The notes under the pieces were generated by a model. That model saw only the letters and a program-made list of their open reading frames with translations, had not been told where the DNA came from and ran no database searches. A stretch of DNA of 64,000 bases, taken from Cerrena zonata. Taxonomy: Eukaryota > Basidiomycota > Agaricomycetes > Polyporales > Cerrenaceae. Shown here piece by piece: positions 1 through 10,196 of the stretch. The DNA is taken from positions 124,001 to 188,000 of the forward strand of contig JASBNA010000026.1 in the NCBI GenBank assembly GCA_038087015.1, read 5' to 3'. A program made the translations under genes and the position numbers. Position 1 is the stretch's first letter; every line of letters starts with the position of its first letter.

Positions 1-3000
1 CTTATATGATCTCAACTAATATGTAAACATAAACAGTATCTGGATTCTGAATGGGTTTTACAAGTTCAATGGATACCATCTCATATGTCGCATATGTGAC
101 AATGTTGTCCCATTCAGTCATGCACCCACACACTCTAAGAGTAGCGGTCAGCGGATGAGCCAGTTTCAGGACAAGAGCAATCGCTATCACACCGAGAGGC
201 ATAATACTATGCATAGCAAGACTTGCTCTGATGATGAGCTCCGTACACAACTCCTGAACAAGTTACAAGAGCTTGGCTTCAACCAATGCGATGTTCTGGA
301 TCAACCCGGCGACGTCTCCAAAAACAGTAGTAAATGGTTGCAGTCAGCCCCATTTAAGGATGTGCTCAAGCTGCCGCAGGACAATCTAGATCCCACCATC
401 ACTCCCATCAGCCCTATACCTGGTCTGCCTGTATACAAGGCATATCATTGCGACAATTGTCGATATCTCTCTCTACATTGGGAGACCTTCTTGAAAAACC
501 ATTCGGGGAAGCATGCGGCATGCAGAAACCGAATCGATAACATTGTGATGGTACAATCCCTTTCGACGGTTGGTTGCATGTCAAATATTCTAAAAATAAC
601 CAACTAACCCTATTTCAAAGTCCATATCCTCCATGCGCCTGTTCATGGTGACGAACACCCCCCCAGAACAGCAACCGAGAGTTAGTCCAAGGACTCTCTT
701 CCTCGCAAGCCAAAGGCAGGTTTTCGGTCCCAAAATACCATATCAAGCATGTCAAGACCTTCATCCTTGCCTGAAAAATACTGGCATGGTTGAATTCATC
801 CATCAATTTGATCTTTCCTACCCGGATCATTTCCTAAACAAGAAAATGGTAGACCCTAAGCTGGAGGTGTTAGTTAAAACTCATATTGGTGAAGATTGGG
901 CGCAGTGTAGTGCACCTGGATTTGACAGGGAGGCACTACGTCCACTGGTTGAGAATGGCCAGTAAGTCCACAAAGTTGTACAGATATGTTTCAACGTACT
1001 GATCAGATATAGAGTAAAACCAGCTCGAGCATCTTTTCACCCACCAGTGACCGAAGGTGCCCGAACAAGATACCTGCAGGAAATTATCCTCCTTTTACAT
1101 GCGCTTTTGCACCACATGAAGATGCCAACCCTATCCAGAGATAACAAAACCGAACTCTTTGTCCTTTCGGCAGAGCAAAAGAAGCACCTTCTAGACCTTT
1201 CAGATGCTCTGGCTTCGCCTGACTATCTGAATGAAGGCAAAAGCTCCCTTTACCAGTGCCTGCTCTCCATTTTCTTCATGCCCCATCAAAACGCACAAAT
1301 CCGATGTGTTTTTACCTCTCCCATAATCTCCTTTCTTGCAGTTCGCTTAGCTCATTTAAGGAATGGACTTATTGAGATGAGTGATGTCACTCAGATAATT
1401 GCCAGGCTTTTTTGTGGCATGCGACTGGTGATTGCCCATGAGTATCTTGAAAAGTTTAGCAATTATCGTAAGTACTTCTGTAACTTTTTGTCAGCACATT
1501 CTTACTAACTTTGGGGCCAGGGTCAGACTCTCAAATGCAAGGATCTTCATCTGGTGTCCCACCTTCTGAGTGGTTAAAGTGAGTGCCAGGTTTGCATGCC
1601 ACGTTGTCACAAACATGACCATGTTCCTACCAGGAAATTCTGTGTGAGTCATTTACATATGGCCACACCATGTCCCTTTGCTGTTCTCAAGGGTTGGAGC
1701 AAGACCATCAGCTCAGTAGTCATGAGCCAGGGGCGACCGGACATGATTATTCGGAACGGAGACGAGCTCACAATTAATGGACAGACTTTCAATCAAAATG
1801 TCTATAAAGAGTCCCTGAAGCAGGAGCTTCGCGATCTAACTGCTTTCCTGCAAGAAAGAGTTTTGATGGGGGTATCTCTGCAGGAAGCTGGAATTTCGAC
1901 AGATCTGGAAGGCCTCGACTCATTAGACACTACGACACCAGGCTATAGTCCATTTTCATCAATTTATTCACCCCCCGAGTCCTTCCAGAAGTTCTTCGAT
2001 CTAATTTGCGGAAGGGGATATCTGGGACTACGAAGGGTTGGTGGGGAAGTGGTATTTGACACAGGAGAAGCGCTAAACTGGCTCCAAGATCTTGAGAAGG
2101 CATGGTCCTCTTTGCGGGCCCTTGTTCATCAGATGGGTGGTCCTCCGGCACGAGGGGAGGAGTTTATCCGGTTCCTTATTCGGAATCTTGGTGGTTCGAC
2201 AAACATGCGGAACATATTCCTGCACTCTACAAGCGCGCAGAAACCTAGCACGCTGGTTACCTTGGCCTCTTACCACAAGAAGATGCAAGCCAGTGGAAAG
2301 TGGATGTTGATATACCGATTCCTACCAGTGGTTCTGGGAGAGATACTCCTCATTCTGTTGGATGTTGCTCGACACTTAGAAACTTCCATCCTCACGTTTA
2401 TTCTGCGCGGATCACCCAGCCTTAATGGGATGATTGACACTCAAAATAATCACCTTCTGACAAACAGTGGCATGCCACTCCGCTCTAAAGATGTTTCAAA
2501 CTCTCTTAGCAGTTTCTTCAAGAGACGACTAGGCATTGTTCTCTCATTGCAAGGCTACCGTCATTTGTCTATCTATTTCACCAGGGAATGGGTTTTATCG
2601 CCAGAGATGGAGGAAAAATATCGGCGGTTGGAGTCTAGTTTGGAAGACCCCGAAGCACTCAGTATGTATGGACGACCAGCAACATCCGAGTACTTTTCCA
2701 ACACTGCTTCCTTCAAGTTAACGGGGGAAATCTGCGAAGAAGTCCACAGGCAACTTGGTATCCCCACGTATGACAGGCTCGATAGTTTTGAAGGCGGAGA
2801 TCCTGAAGGAATCACGGAGCAGAAAGTGCAATCCGATAGGAAAGGAAAGAGGGGCGAGAAGAAAAGCAAGAAGATGGAAAGGAAGAGGAAGATGATGGAG
2901 TCCTCTGATGAAGACACTGATATTGAGTACGGGGGGACGGCTGAGAGGAGTGCTAATCATTCTAATCCAACCACTCGCCGTAGCGAAAGGCTTAGGCCAG

Positions 3001-3032
3001 AGCCTGCATCCCAGACACGCAAGAAACACTAA
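1..3032 (+). CDS. OrsD (DUF3505)-type zinc-finger protein with tyrosine-recombinase-like C-terminal half; 5' end outside window
   Basis: Five exons join in frame: 65-568, 621-961, 1013-1467, 1521-1578 and 1634-3032. The introns are 51-55 nt, with donors such as GTTGGT, GTAAGT and GTGAGT and CTAAC-like branch points. The upstream exon ends at 22 and runs off the window. The N-terminal part has two C-x2-C...H zinc-finger-like motifs (CRICDN near 100-115; CDNCRY..H...H near 450-520), as in OrsD/DUF3505. The last exon carries PPARGEEF (near 2145), RFLPVVLGEILL, a YRH motif (near 2560) and MYGR (near 2665). These fit the R, R-H and Y boxes of a degenerate tyrosine recombinase. The C-terminus is a basic Lys/Arg tail ending in KKH. 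In relatives I recall, a RecQ-like helicase follows; here it is absent. A near-identical 5' half recurs at 62.7 kb. Exon joins are well supported. The function is inferred only from family resemblance. Confidence 0.75.
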
Positions 3033-3479
3033 ATTCGTTCATGTTAGAGGGGATGAAGCGGACCAGGATGAGGTAGATTGTATGTAATAGCGATAATTGA
3101 TCATAAATATCAGAGGAATAAGGTCCAACTTACAAACTATAAGGCTTCAATGGCTCGACTCAGGTATAGCTCCCGGTCAATATACCCGATGACGCATTTT
3201 TGATCTTGTGTTGTACGTCTCTTGCCACTCTAGTACACTGATCCTCGTGATTGACCTTGTACATACAGCAACCTGCCTTTTGTCTGTATCGCAAGTGTAT
3301 TCTGTGAAGCTGTTTGGAAAGCTGATGTGAAGACTCAACCCCTCAAGATAGTATCATCGTAGACAGACTCAGACGGCAGAACCTGGAATTTTTGCAAGTA
3401 TAATAACATAACCACTCATAGAATCTCTCCATAGTAAGGGAATTAAAATATGAGAGCCAGAAGCACACAAAAAACATTG
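3033..3479. other. no gene seen
   Basis: This is the AT-rich 3' flank of the OrsD-type gene. I find no ORF with family resemblance, no RNA gene and no clear repeat. Confidence 0.5.
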
Positions 3480-3589
3480 TACATATGCTACCAGACAAAA
3501 ACGCCACTCTGAATCGGTCCCAAGCCAGAATCTCCTCCGTGAAAGGGAAAAATGCCTTTAGCGCGCCTACTCATGCGTCTAGACTCAGA

Positions 3590-3725
3590 GAATGTTCCAC
3601 TTCAGAGACGTCAGCCTCTACTGCAGGGTGAACGATTGTCTCTACCTTGGATAATACATAAATGGGCTCAAGGACAGCTTAGCAAACTATTTTGGAGCGA
3701 CAGTGTGTCCATGAACCTAGCTTTG
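3590..3725 (+). repeat. degenerate dispersed repeat, second copy near 27160-27310
   Basis: This segment resembles 27160-27310: both run from CACTTCA through GGGCTCAAGGA to CTATTTTGGAGC. Its start, CACTTCAGAGAC, is also shared with 24987-25052 (inverted), 26508-26552 and 34305-34352. In the last two places it lies at the 5' end of the helicase pseudogenes. It is probably a decayed non-coding piece of that element family. Short ORFs across it are not credible genes. Confidence 0.5.
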
Positions 3726-3728
3726 ATA

Positions 3729-3935
3729 CTATGGCGTCCCGTGTGCACTTTTATTCCGATGTAAACAGAGTGCGTTTACAAACAAATAAGGGAGTGTCCG
3801 TACAAACAAATTGATGTGCACGTACAAACTCCCGGTGCGCGATACAAACAAACGGTCCGCGGTACAAACTCGAGAGAAAACCGGCCACGTGGTCAATTAC
3901 CTAAGCGTGGGAACCAGGAGTTTCTGCCTTATTGG
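3729..3935 (+). repeat. about 207-bp dispersed repeat with five spaced TACAAAC motifs (copy 1)
   Basis: It matches 36464-36668 at high identity, from TATGGCGTC to CTGCCTTATTGGG. Inside, the core TACAAAC recurs five times at about 20-27 nt spacing, with GC-rich spacers such as CCCGGTGCGCGA. The spaced motifs look like a protein-binding array, for example subterminal transposase sites. No ORF is present. Directly downstream the sequence switches to the 167-bp repeat, whereas the other copy continues into different DNA. Confidence 0.7.
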
Positions 3936-4102
3936 GTCAAACTCTATGGGTTAGGCACTTTCCACTCAGAATTAAAATCCAGTATTGTAGGATATTGTAG
4001 CTAGATACTATTACATGCATTCTTCCAATTTTCAGATGAAACCGTCCAGAACTGCATGTGTCAGAGGACAATATGACAATGTGCAGCCTCATCTTCAAGC
4101 AG
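3936..4102 (+). repeat. 167-bp dispersed repeat (copy 1 of 3)
   Basis: It begins GTCAAACTCTATGGGTTAGG and ends CATCTTCAAGCAG. The copy at 17592-17758 has the same length and ends. A third copy, at 22854-22905, shares only the left 52 bp. The left boundary is identical in all three and the flanks differ, so the termini are defined. I see no terminal inverted repeats. It could be a small non-autonomous element or an LTR remnant. Confidence 0.7.
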
Positions 4103-4457
4103 ATCTTGGTAGATCGCTGGCGAATGCTTCGACGGATCCTCCTCAAATGGGCAGATAAGATAGAAATATATATTTATAGCATACTCTAGTAGTCTGATTC
4201 TACGATCACAGTGGATGACTTTCCATAAGCCTTCTATCCTATTTTGGGCTCTAAATCCTATTTCTACCTACATATATGGAAGTTAATCAGCGGGAGTTGT
4301 TCTAAATTTCGGGATTAGCGATGAGGCTGAGTCTCAAACTTCTATCCGGCATCATCGGCGAATGAATGCCGGGAAGCCAGAGCGTCTGAGGGCCAGTTCT
4401 CATTTCAAATTACAGGCGCCTTTCCTATCCAGGAGAGAGCCGTCTAGCATAGACGGT

Positions 4458-4489
4458 TACATCTACAAAGGGGGTACCCCCTCCCTCTG
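4458..4489. repeat. imperfect hairpin centred on GGTACC
   Basis: CTACAAAGGGGGTACC is followed by a near reverse complement ending CTCTGTAG. The arms pair over about 12 bp with one bulge. It may be the core of a small fold-back element. No gene is adjacent. Confidence 0.4.
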
Positions 4490-5300
4490 TAGATTTGGCG
4501 TTCTATTTCTAAATTCCCGCTCCCAATTAGGAAGGTCATTTTCCACCTGTGTCAAATATGTCAGGGCAACATAGTTTCAGCTCTACATGAGGCGCTTTTT
4601 ATCTTAATATACCTTTTTAATGTATGAGAAATATTTCTGTAGGTTAAATGTTATGTTTAAGGGTAAAAAATCGCAATCATGTAATGTTTCGGGTGGAACA
4701 CTTATTGTTCAATAAGGTTGCCTTATTCTGTTGTGCCATCCCTAGGCAATGAAGAGAAATGATAGAGACTCCACCTCTTGTTGAGAAAAATTGTGGTAGT
4801 ACTTTTGCGACTTTGTCTTTTGTAACGTATATAGGCTTAGCTATCCGCCATAGGTAGCCTCACACACTTACACGCGCACGCTGAAGTTCTCACCTTGGTC
4901 AACGATGCTTGAATGAAGTAGAAAAGTGGCATATTTTACTTCATGATTATCTTTCCCGTGCCGCCCTTAGTTCCCCAAAGCCGAAAGTCGTATGTGAACT
5001 CGCAGCTTCACCTAGCATTTACCTATGCTGCCGTCGATTTCAATTTGAAGAGCGGTCGAACGTTATCTAATCTAATCACGGTAGTGCTGTGCAACCTGCG
5101 GCTAATCGGTCCGTTCAGCGCCGGAGCTGCTCCAAATATGCCTGTAAAGTGAGCTCCTCAGCTCCAAAGCCACTGACCTCTGGCCTTCGTTATGGGCTTT
5201 CAATGAGTGTATATCAACAAAACAAAAGTATATATCTCATATCACGGTCAAAACATTGCTTAATATGCACTCTTCCCTTTACCATGGCCGAAGTTACAAT

Positions 5301-5315
5301 ATGCTGAGTCAGCAT
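5301..5315. repeat. 15-bp palindrome
   Basis: ATGCTGAGTCAGCAT is a perfect inverted repeat around a central G. It contains TGAGTCA, the AP-1/GCN4-type site sequence, but no gene that it could regulate is visible nearby. Confidence 0.35.
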
Positions 5316-6298
5316 ACCAACACTCCAAGTAAGGGAAATCTAGATCTAAACTCCGAATCATTGTCCGATTTACAGCTAGAAATCTAGAACTAGAATAGAA
5401 CGCTTATGGAAAGTCATCCAGTAGAGGTCGGAGTAGAGTTAACTTATCTTCCGAGTGTTCATGCAAATGTGACATGAGCTACTACAATGGTGTTCACACG
5501 CTCTTGTCAAACTCACCAAGTTATGCTTGACAAAGGTGCATGCCGATTGATGCCGACGTTACTTACCCGCCCGTGACTAGTCTGTGACCTCCACATCAAA
5601 ATCGTCCTGAGGTATTCAGTTCCCTTTCTTTTTTTCAGCAGACTTCTGGTGCTTATAGCCAAAATGCACAGCTATACAACATTGAAAAAATGGTGAAAAA
5701 CCATTGAGTTTGGATAGAACCCGAAGCGTACCAGTGGGGAGCGTTCAAACTCCCCAGGTGCGATAGTAGCTCAATTTCGGCAAGGGGAGCTGTGATGGCG
5801 CAGAGAGGGGTGACGCATCAGCGAGCGGGAGTAGGCGACGTTTGTGTCTTCTTCTTCACCGCCATGGCGAGTAGATGTGTCGTTGGAATCTGGCACGCAC
5901 TTGTGATCGTATCTGCTGTATTACTGGCACGATCACAGGGACTGTGTCGTTATAAACGTGAGTGGGTTTTGCATTTAGCCTAAGTACGCTCAGCGACTCG
6001 CATGGACACATGAGTACATGGAGATAGGCGAGCTACTATCAACTCTAACGACGCGACCACCTACTCGTGAGGGGTCTAGCAAACTGGGGTTTCGCGGTTT
6101 ATTGGTCCAATACTAACGACTCCTGTCTTTGCAGTGACAACGGTCTGCTGTCTAGGATGCGATATAGGGTGTCTGATATAGGATGGGAGGCAGCGCTTAG
6201 CTGTGGTGAACATCAGTCGGTGCGTTTCTCATGCAGGGTGTTCCGGAGAAGGATGAGATGGGCTGCATCCAGTCTTAATCGAGCGAAGCTCTGAAGCA

Positions 6299-6540
6299 TC
6301 GATACAACAGCACTTGGAGATGCTAGATTGAGACGTGCTAAGTTCGAACAACGTCAGAAAAGTGCTGTTGCCTTTGCAGATGAACTCCGACCGGTTGAGC
6401 TGGTGTAGTTAAAGGTTATAACTACCGAGTCTGTGGGTAGCAAGGTCCTTATACGTGGACACAGCAGCACTTAGAGGCGCTAGATTGTAACGTGCTCAGT
6501 TTGAACAACGTCAGAAGGGTGCTGCTGCCCTTGTAGACGG
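6299..6540 (+). repeat. spaced direct duplication of about 87 bp
   Basis: 6299-6385 and 6454-6540 align over their full length, sharing the blocks CAGCACTT, GCTAGATTG, CGTGCT, AACAACGTCAGAA and GTGCTG. The intervening 68 bp are unrelated. One frame of the first copy looks protein-like (LRRAKFEQRQKS), so a coding origin is possible, but both copies are interrupted. Confidence 0.55.
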
Positions 6541-7692
6541 GTGCTTGCTAGTCATCGTGTAGGTAGCGTATATACCTGCCAATCGACGTCAGCTTCGTGA
6601 CTCTATATTGGTGGCAGCTCTTACTCACTGTGTATGTCACGGGTAAGTGTACCTGTGCTGTCTCTCTAGGACTTTCCCGCCGCACGATAGCGTACAAGGT
6701 GGAGCGAAGAAGGTGTTGGGTCACCTTGATGGACGGGCAGGTGAGTGAGTGAATGTCAACGCGGCACGCAAGTGTGTGAAGCAAGGTCAGTATGCGGTTC
6801 AATGAGGCTCTTGGGGTTTATGAGATTTAAGAGAAAAACCCATGGCGATGGTGGGCATGAGGATCATATGGAAGTTTAATCGGAAGGTCATGATATTTAG
6901 TGTTAAAAGAGACATAAGGTGGAAAATGAGGGTAGTATTGAGGGACGGACAGAGAAAAATGCCACTGGCGAATGTTGTTAAGAATTGAGATTAAGCATAA
7001 AGGATGTGAATGCGACGCAGTGAGGACGTGAGCAGCAAGCAGTGGTTGGGACTTAAGGTGTGATGACAGGAATGCTTGTACGGTAGAAACTTGATTTGTA
7101 AGGAGGTGCAAGAGTCGCAAGGATGGTGCCACACAGTGGCGATTAGTTGAGTATAACCCAACCAACGCGAGCTAAATCCTAAGAGGAGAAAATTGTAAGA
7201 TTCGCTATGAGATCATATAGTGCATAGTCACAGATGCGAAGATGGCAAGAGAATTGACATCGAGGAGGGAAGCATTCCTAGAAAGGCAATAACTGTACAG
7301 TTCGTGGCGCGACATAGTGGAGTGAGATACCGGGACAACAAGAGCGATGTTTACTTCGCAACGGAAGAATTTGAGAAAACAGACGCAATTTGGGGGAAAG
7401 TCTTAACACAGAAAGAGAGTGTGAATTGCTGATGTTATTGCAGCACCGGGAAAACTGAACCCTTTAAGACGTTGAAGGCAATAGGGGCGTTCAAACTACT
7501 TGAACACAGCGCTGAACACGCTCTGGACACATCGCTGGGCACAGGGGAACGTCTGACCCATGAACAGTTGGGCTATTAGACCTGGGCTATTGGACGAATG
7601 GACCTCTAACCCGGCTCACTTTGAGCCGGTCTATAGGTCTATTTTGCAAGTTGGCCCAAATTGGGCTTTAGGTCTTCAGACATTCTGCCTAT

Positions 7693-8256
7693 TTGTACGT
7701 TGGTTCGGCTCTGAGGAGGGCTGGGACTCTGGATGGAGTAGCTGCAGGCTGGATCGTGTTGGATTTGCTCCCGATACCGATCCTGATGCTTTCGGTTTTC
7801 TTGACCCACAGGATGTTGTTCGTGGATGTCACCTTATTCCCGCATTTACGGAAGGTCGCACCACTATCTTACTCCATGGTCCATCACGTCTTGCTCGTGA
7901 CAAGAGGGAAGATGATGATTGGGAGCGGTCTATGTAAATTGGTAAGACTTCTCAACTTCTCATCAAATACATCTTATCTTATTTATACTTTAGGTTTGTA
8001 AATCGTGACATGCTCATGCGTTATTTCGGAGGCGGTGTCGGTCATCGTACTGCATCGTTTTTGCATATACCTCCGAACTTCACTTACCAGGTCTGGGTGA
8101 GGAGTTTCATCCTGAACCAGGTGATGATATTATTCTAGATGATGACGCTGAGAATCACGAAGACCCGCTAGACTGGTCTCCTGACCAAGACTTTGAAGAA
8201 CTCGATGACGACAATGATGGGACAGTACTTCTTCCAGTAGCATCCCTGTGTAAGTG
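7693..8256 (+). pseudogene. C-terminal fragment of a repeat-associated, transposase-like agaricomycete protein
   Basis: The open frame from about 7693 includes GWDSGWSSCRLDRVGF, PDAFGFLDPQDVVRGCHLIP and DDWERSMYVN. A 56-nt intron with GTAAGA...CTTTAG (about 7942-7997) leads into FVNRDMLMRYFGGGVGH. I recognise this as the conserved tail of a family present in many copies in Agaricomycetes next to CMC-type transposons. A frameshift near 8070-8090 moves the acidic C-terminus (DDDAENHEDPLDW) into another frame. The N-terminal bulk of the protein is absent. It is a broken fragment. The family call is from memory and the function is unknown. Confidence 0.55.
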
Positions 8257-8486
8257 GCTCTTGGTTTTTGCTCTCTTCTTTGCTAGGTTAAATGTGCAGG
8301 ATTCCTTTCTCATCCCGAGATTAGACTATACAAGGTATTAGTGGCATTATAAACATTTGTTCATGTGCGTGCCATCAATATCTCATTTATTGCACTTAAA
8401 CCACTACAGCCACACTAAGCGGAATAAAAACTGGATGTTCAACATAGTTTCGAGTACGCGACCTCTCCCTCCACCTTTCGAGATCG

Positions 8487-9860
8487 ATGGCAGACACTTT
8501 CGTACCTACGGCTCAACTCACTCCTACGCCAGCCACTCCATCTGCTGCGCCATCCAACTCTACAACCACAACCCCTGGACAGAAGGGCGCTCTAGATACA
8601 GAGACTACCAAGCCTCGTAGCTCAAAGTCTTGCAAGACGGATCCCTATCGACATCTCGGGCGGCATTTTGTTCGCACAATCGAGTTGATAGTTGACCCTT
8701 ACACCATCATCAAGGAGGGTGTGAAACGCGTCACTGACACCCAGAATGAACTTCGACCTAAGTATACCATACCGTACGTGTCATTGCCTTCTCAAATGAA
8801 ATGAAACTTACTCCTAGCTGTGCAGCGAAGATCGGAACTATGCGGCCTTTATGGCCCTTGGACGGCACATCAATACCTTACTTCATGATGTGTATGGTAA
8901 CCCTAAGGCACAACAACAGGTCGCCCAATCTGTATGTTCACTGTATTCTAGTCTACTTCATACTTATATTTTCTCATAGATCCGAGATGGAGCTTCGGGT
9001 GCGCGCTCCGATGACACAAACGAGATGAAACGAAACGTCCTTAATTGGATTGAGGACTCTCTTGTTGCGTCGAGGATGCCCCTGCACCCTAAAATTATGC
9101 TTAATCGAGGTCACCATCATCCCGATACTAGCAGACTTCTCGCTCCCGCTGTCCTCGGTCCCTGGAATCCCGCGTAAGTGTTTACAATTCATGTATAGTG
9201 TCCATCATCTTACTATCTCATATAGAGTGCAACAAGCCCTTGTTACTGGAACCGCCAAGATCGACGAGCGACCGGTCACTCCTAGTGACTGGCCTGCATT
9301 TATATATGCTGGTCAATTCATACCACGCGCACCAATGGAAGGTCTATTGCGTAGACCGCTTCTTGTAACCGCATACCGCATGGTCTTCATAAGCTTTATA
9401 TCTGCTAGTTTTGTCACTTCAGAAGGCCGTGGGACACGGTCTGGAAATGCTGCACTACATGGTATGACAAGCGTGAATGATGCTTCGATTGCATACGTAG
9501 CTGCTGAGGTAAGTTGGATGTGCCATCATATATATAAGTTCTTACTGGCTTCGCTTATCTCAAGTTCTTCTTCTCATTGTCATCCAAAGCCACCTTCACC
9601 AAGAACAAAGATAATGGCGCCATCGAATTCTACAACTCAATTCGAGTTTTTTTGGGTACCCCGATTTCAAGATTGACATCAAAGAGCTCTTGCAGTGGTG
9701 GAATGAGTATGTGTCAACTTAATCTTCGGTTTTCCGCAGTAACACTGATCCAACATGCAGACAAATCTTCCCTAATGCCATTATCATAGGTGATAACTCC
9801 GAGGTGAGAGCGAACCATCATCTCGCGTTACTCAAGAATGCGCGCCCCGGTAATGTTTAG
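8487..9860 (+). pseudogene. DUF6698-type protein, copy 1, one frameshift
   Basis: Exons 8487-8773, 8826-8931, 8980-9173, 9226-9508, 9565-9706 and 9761-9860 join in frame, with 48-56-nt introns. The N-terminus is Ser/Thr/Pro-rich. It is followed by GRHFVRTIELIVDPYT, FMALGRHINTLL, GHHHPDTSRLLAPAVLG, WPAFIYAGQF, GLLRRPLLVTAYRMVF, TRSGNAALHGM and SLSSKATF. This order matches the DUF6698 family as I remember it; its biochemical role is unknown. Against the copy at 28.1-29.2 kb, the T-rich run near 9650 is one base short. That shifts the frame before the conserved DFKID..ELLQWWNE. Otherwise the gene is open, so a sequencing error in the run is possible. Confidence 0.7.
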
Positions 9861-10196
9861 ATATGTATCTGTAATAACATTACACTGTAACGACACTCAC
9901 TGTACCGTGGTCTGCTCAATACAATCAATTATTTGCTATACTATCCCCATTCTACAATATAAACTTAGTATCATGGTCTGGTAGTAATCCCTTGTCTGCA
10001 ATAGTATTGCTTGCGGAACTTTACAAGCAATAATATTTATGGGGAAGTAATATATAGGGCCATAATAATGGCTGTACCACATTATACATGACAAAAATAA
10101 ACATAACTACCCAAGATATCTGCAAAATAGCATTTTCCTTACAGTACCTCAATCCGACTCTCCATCAAAGTCGAAGTCAAATTCCCCGCATTCCTT
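9861..10196. repeat. 3' flank shared with the second DUF6698 copy
   Basis: From 9861 to about 10075 the sequence aligns with 29240-29473 (shared TGGTCTGCTCAATACAA, TTTGCTATACT and GGTCATAATAATGG-like blocks). The duplication therefore extends beyond the coding region. No gene is seen here. Confidence 0.6.

Larger units (their letters stand above)
4103..7690. other. long stretch without a supported gene
   Basis: Short ORFs at 4943, 5792, 6067, 6827 (minus) and 7220 have no recognisable motif and no plausible splicing partner. A hairpin centred on GGTACC lies at about 4460-4490, a 15-bp palindrome at 5301-5315, and a spaced direct duplication at 6299-6540. From 7560 to 7640 the DNA has short internal repeats of GGGCTATT and GAGCCGGT. 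The region looks like old, decayed mobile DNA. Confidence 0.45.
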
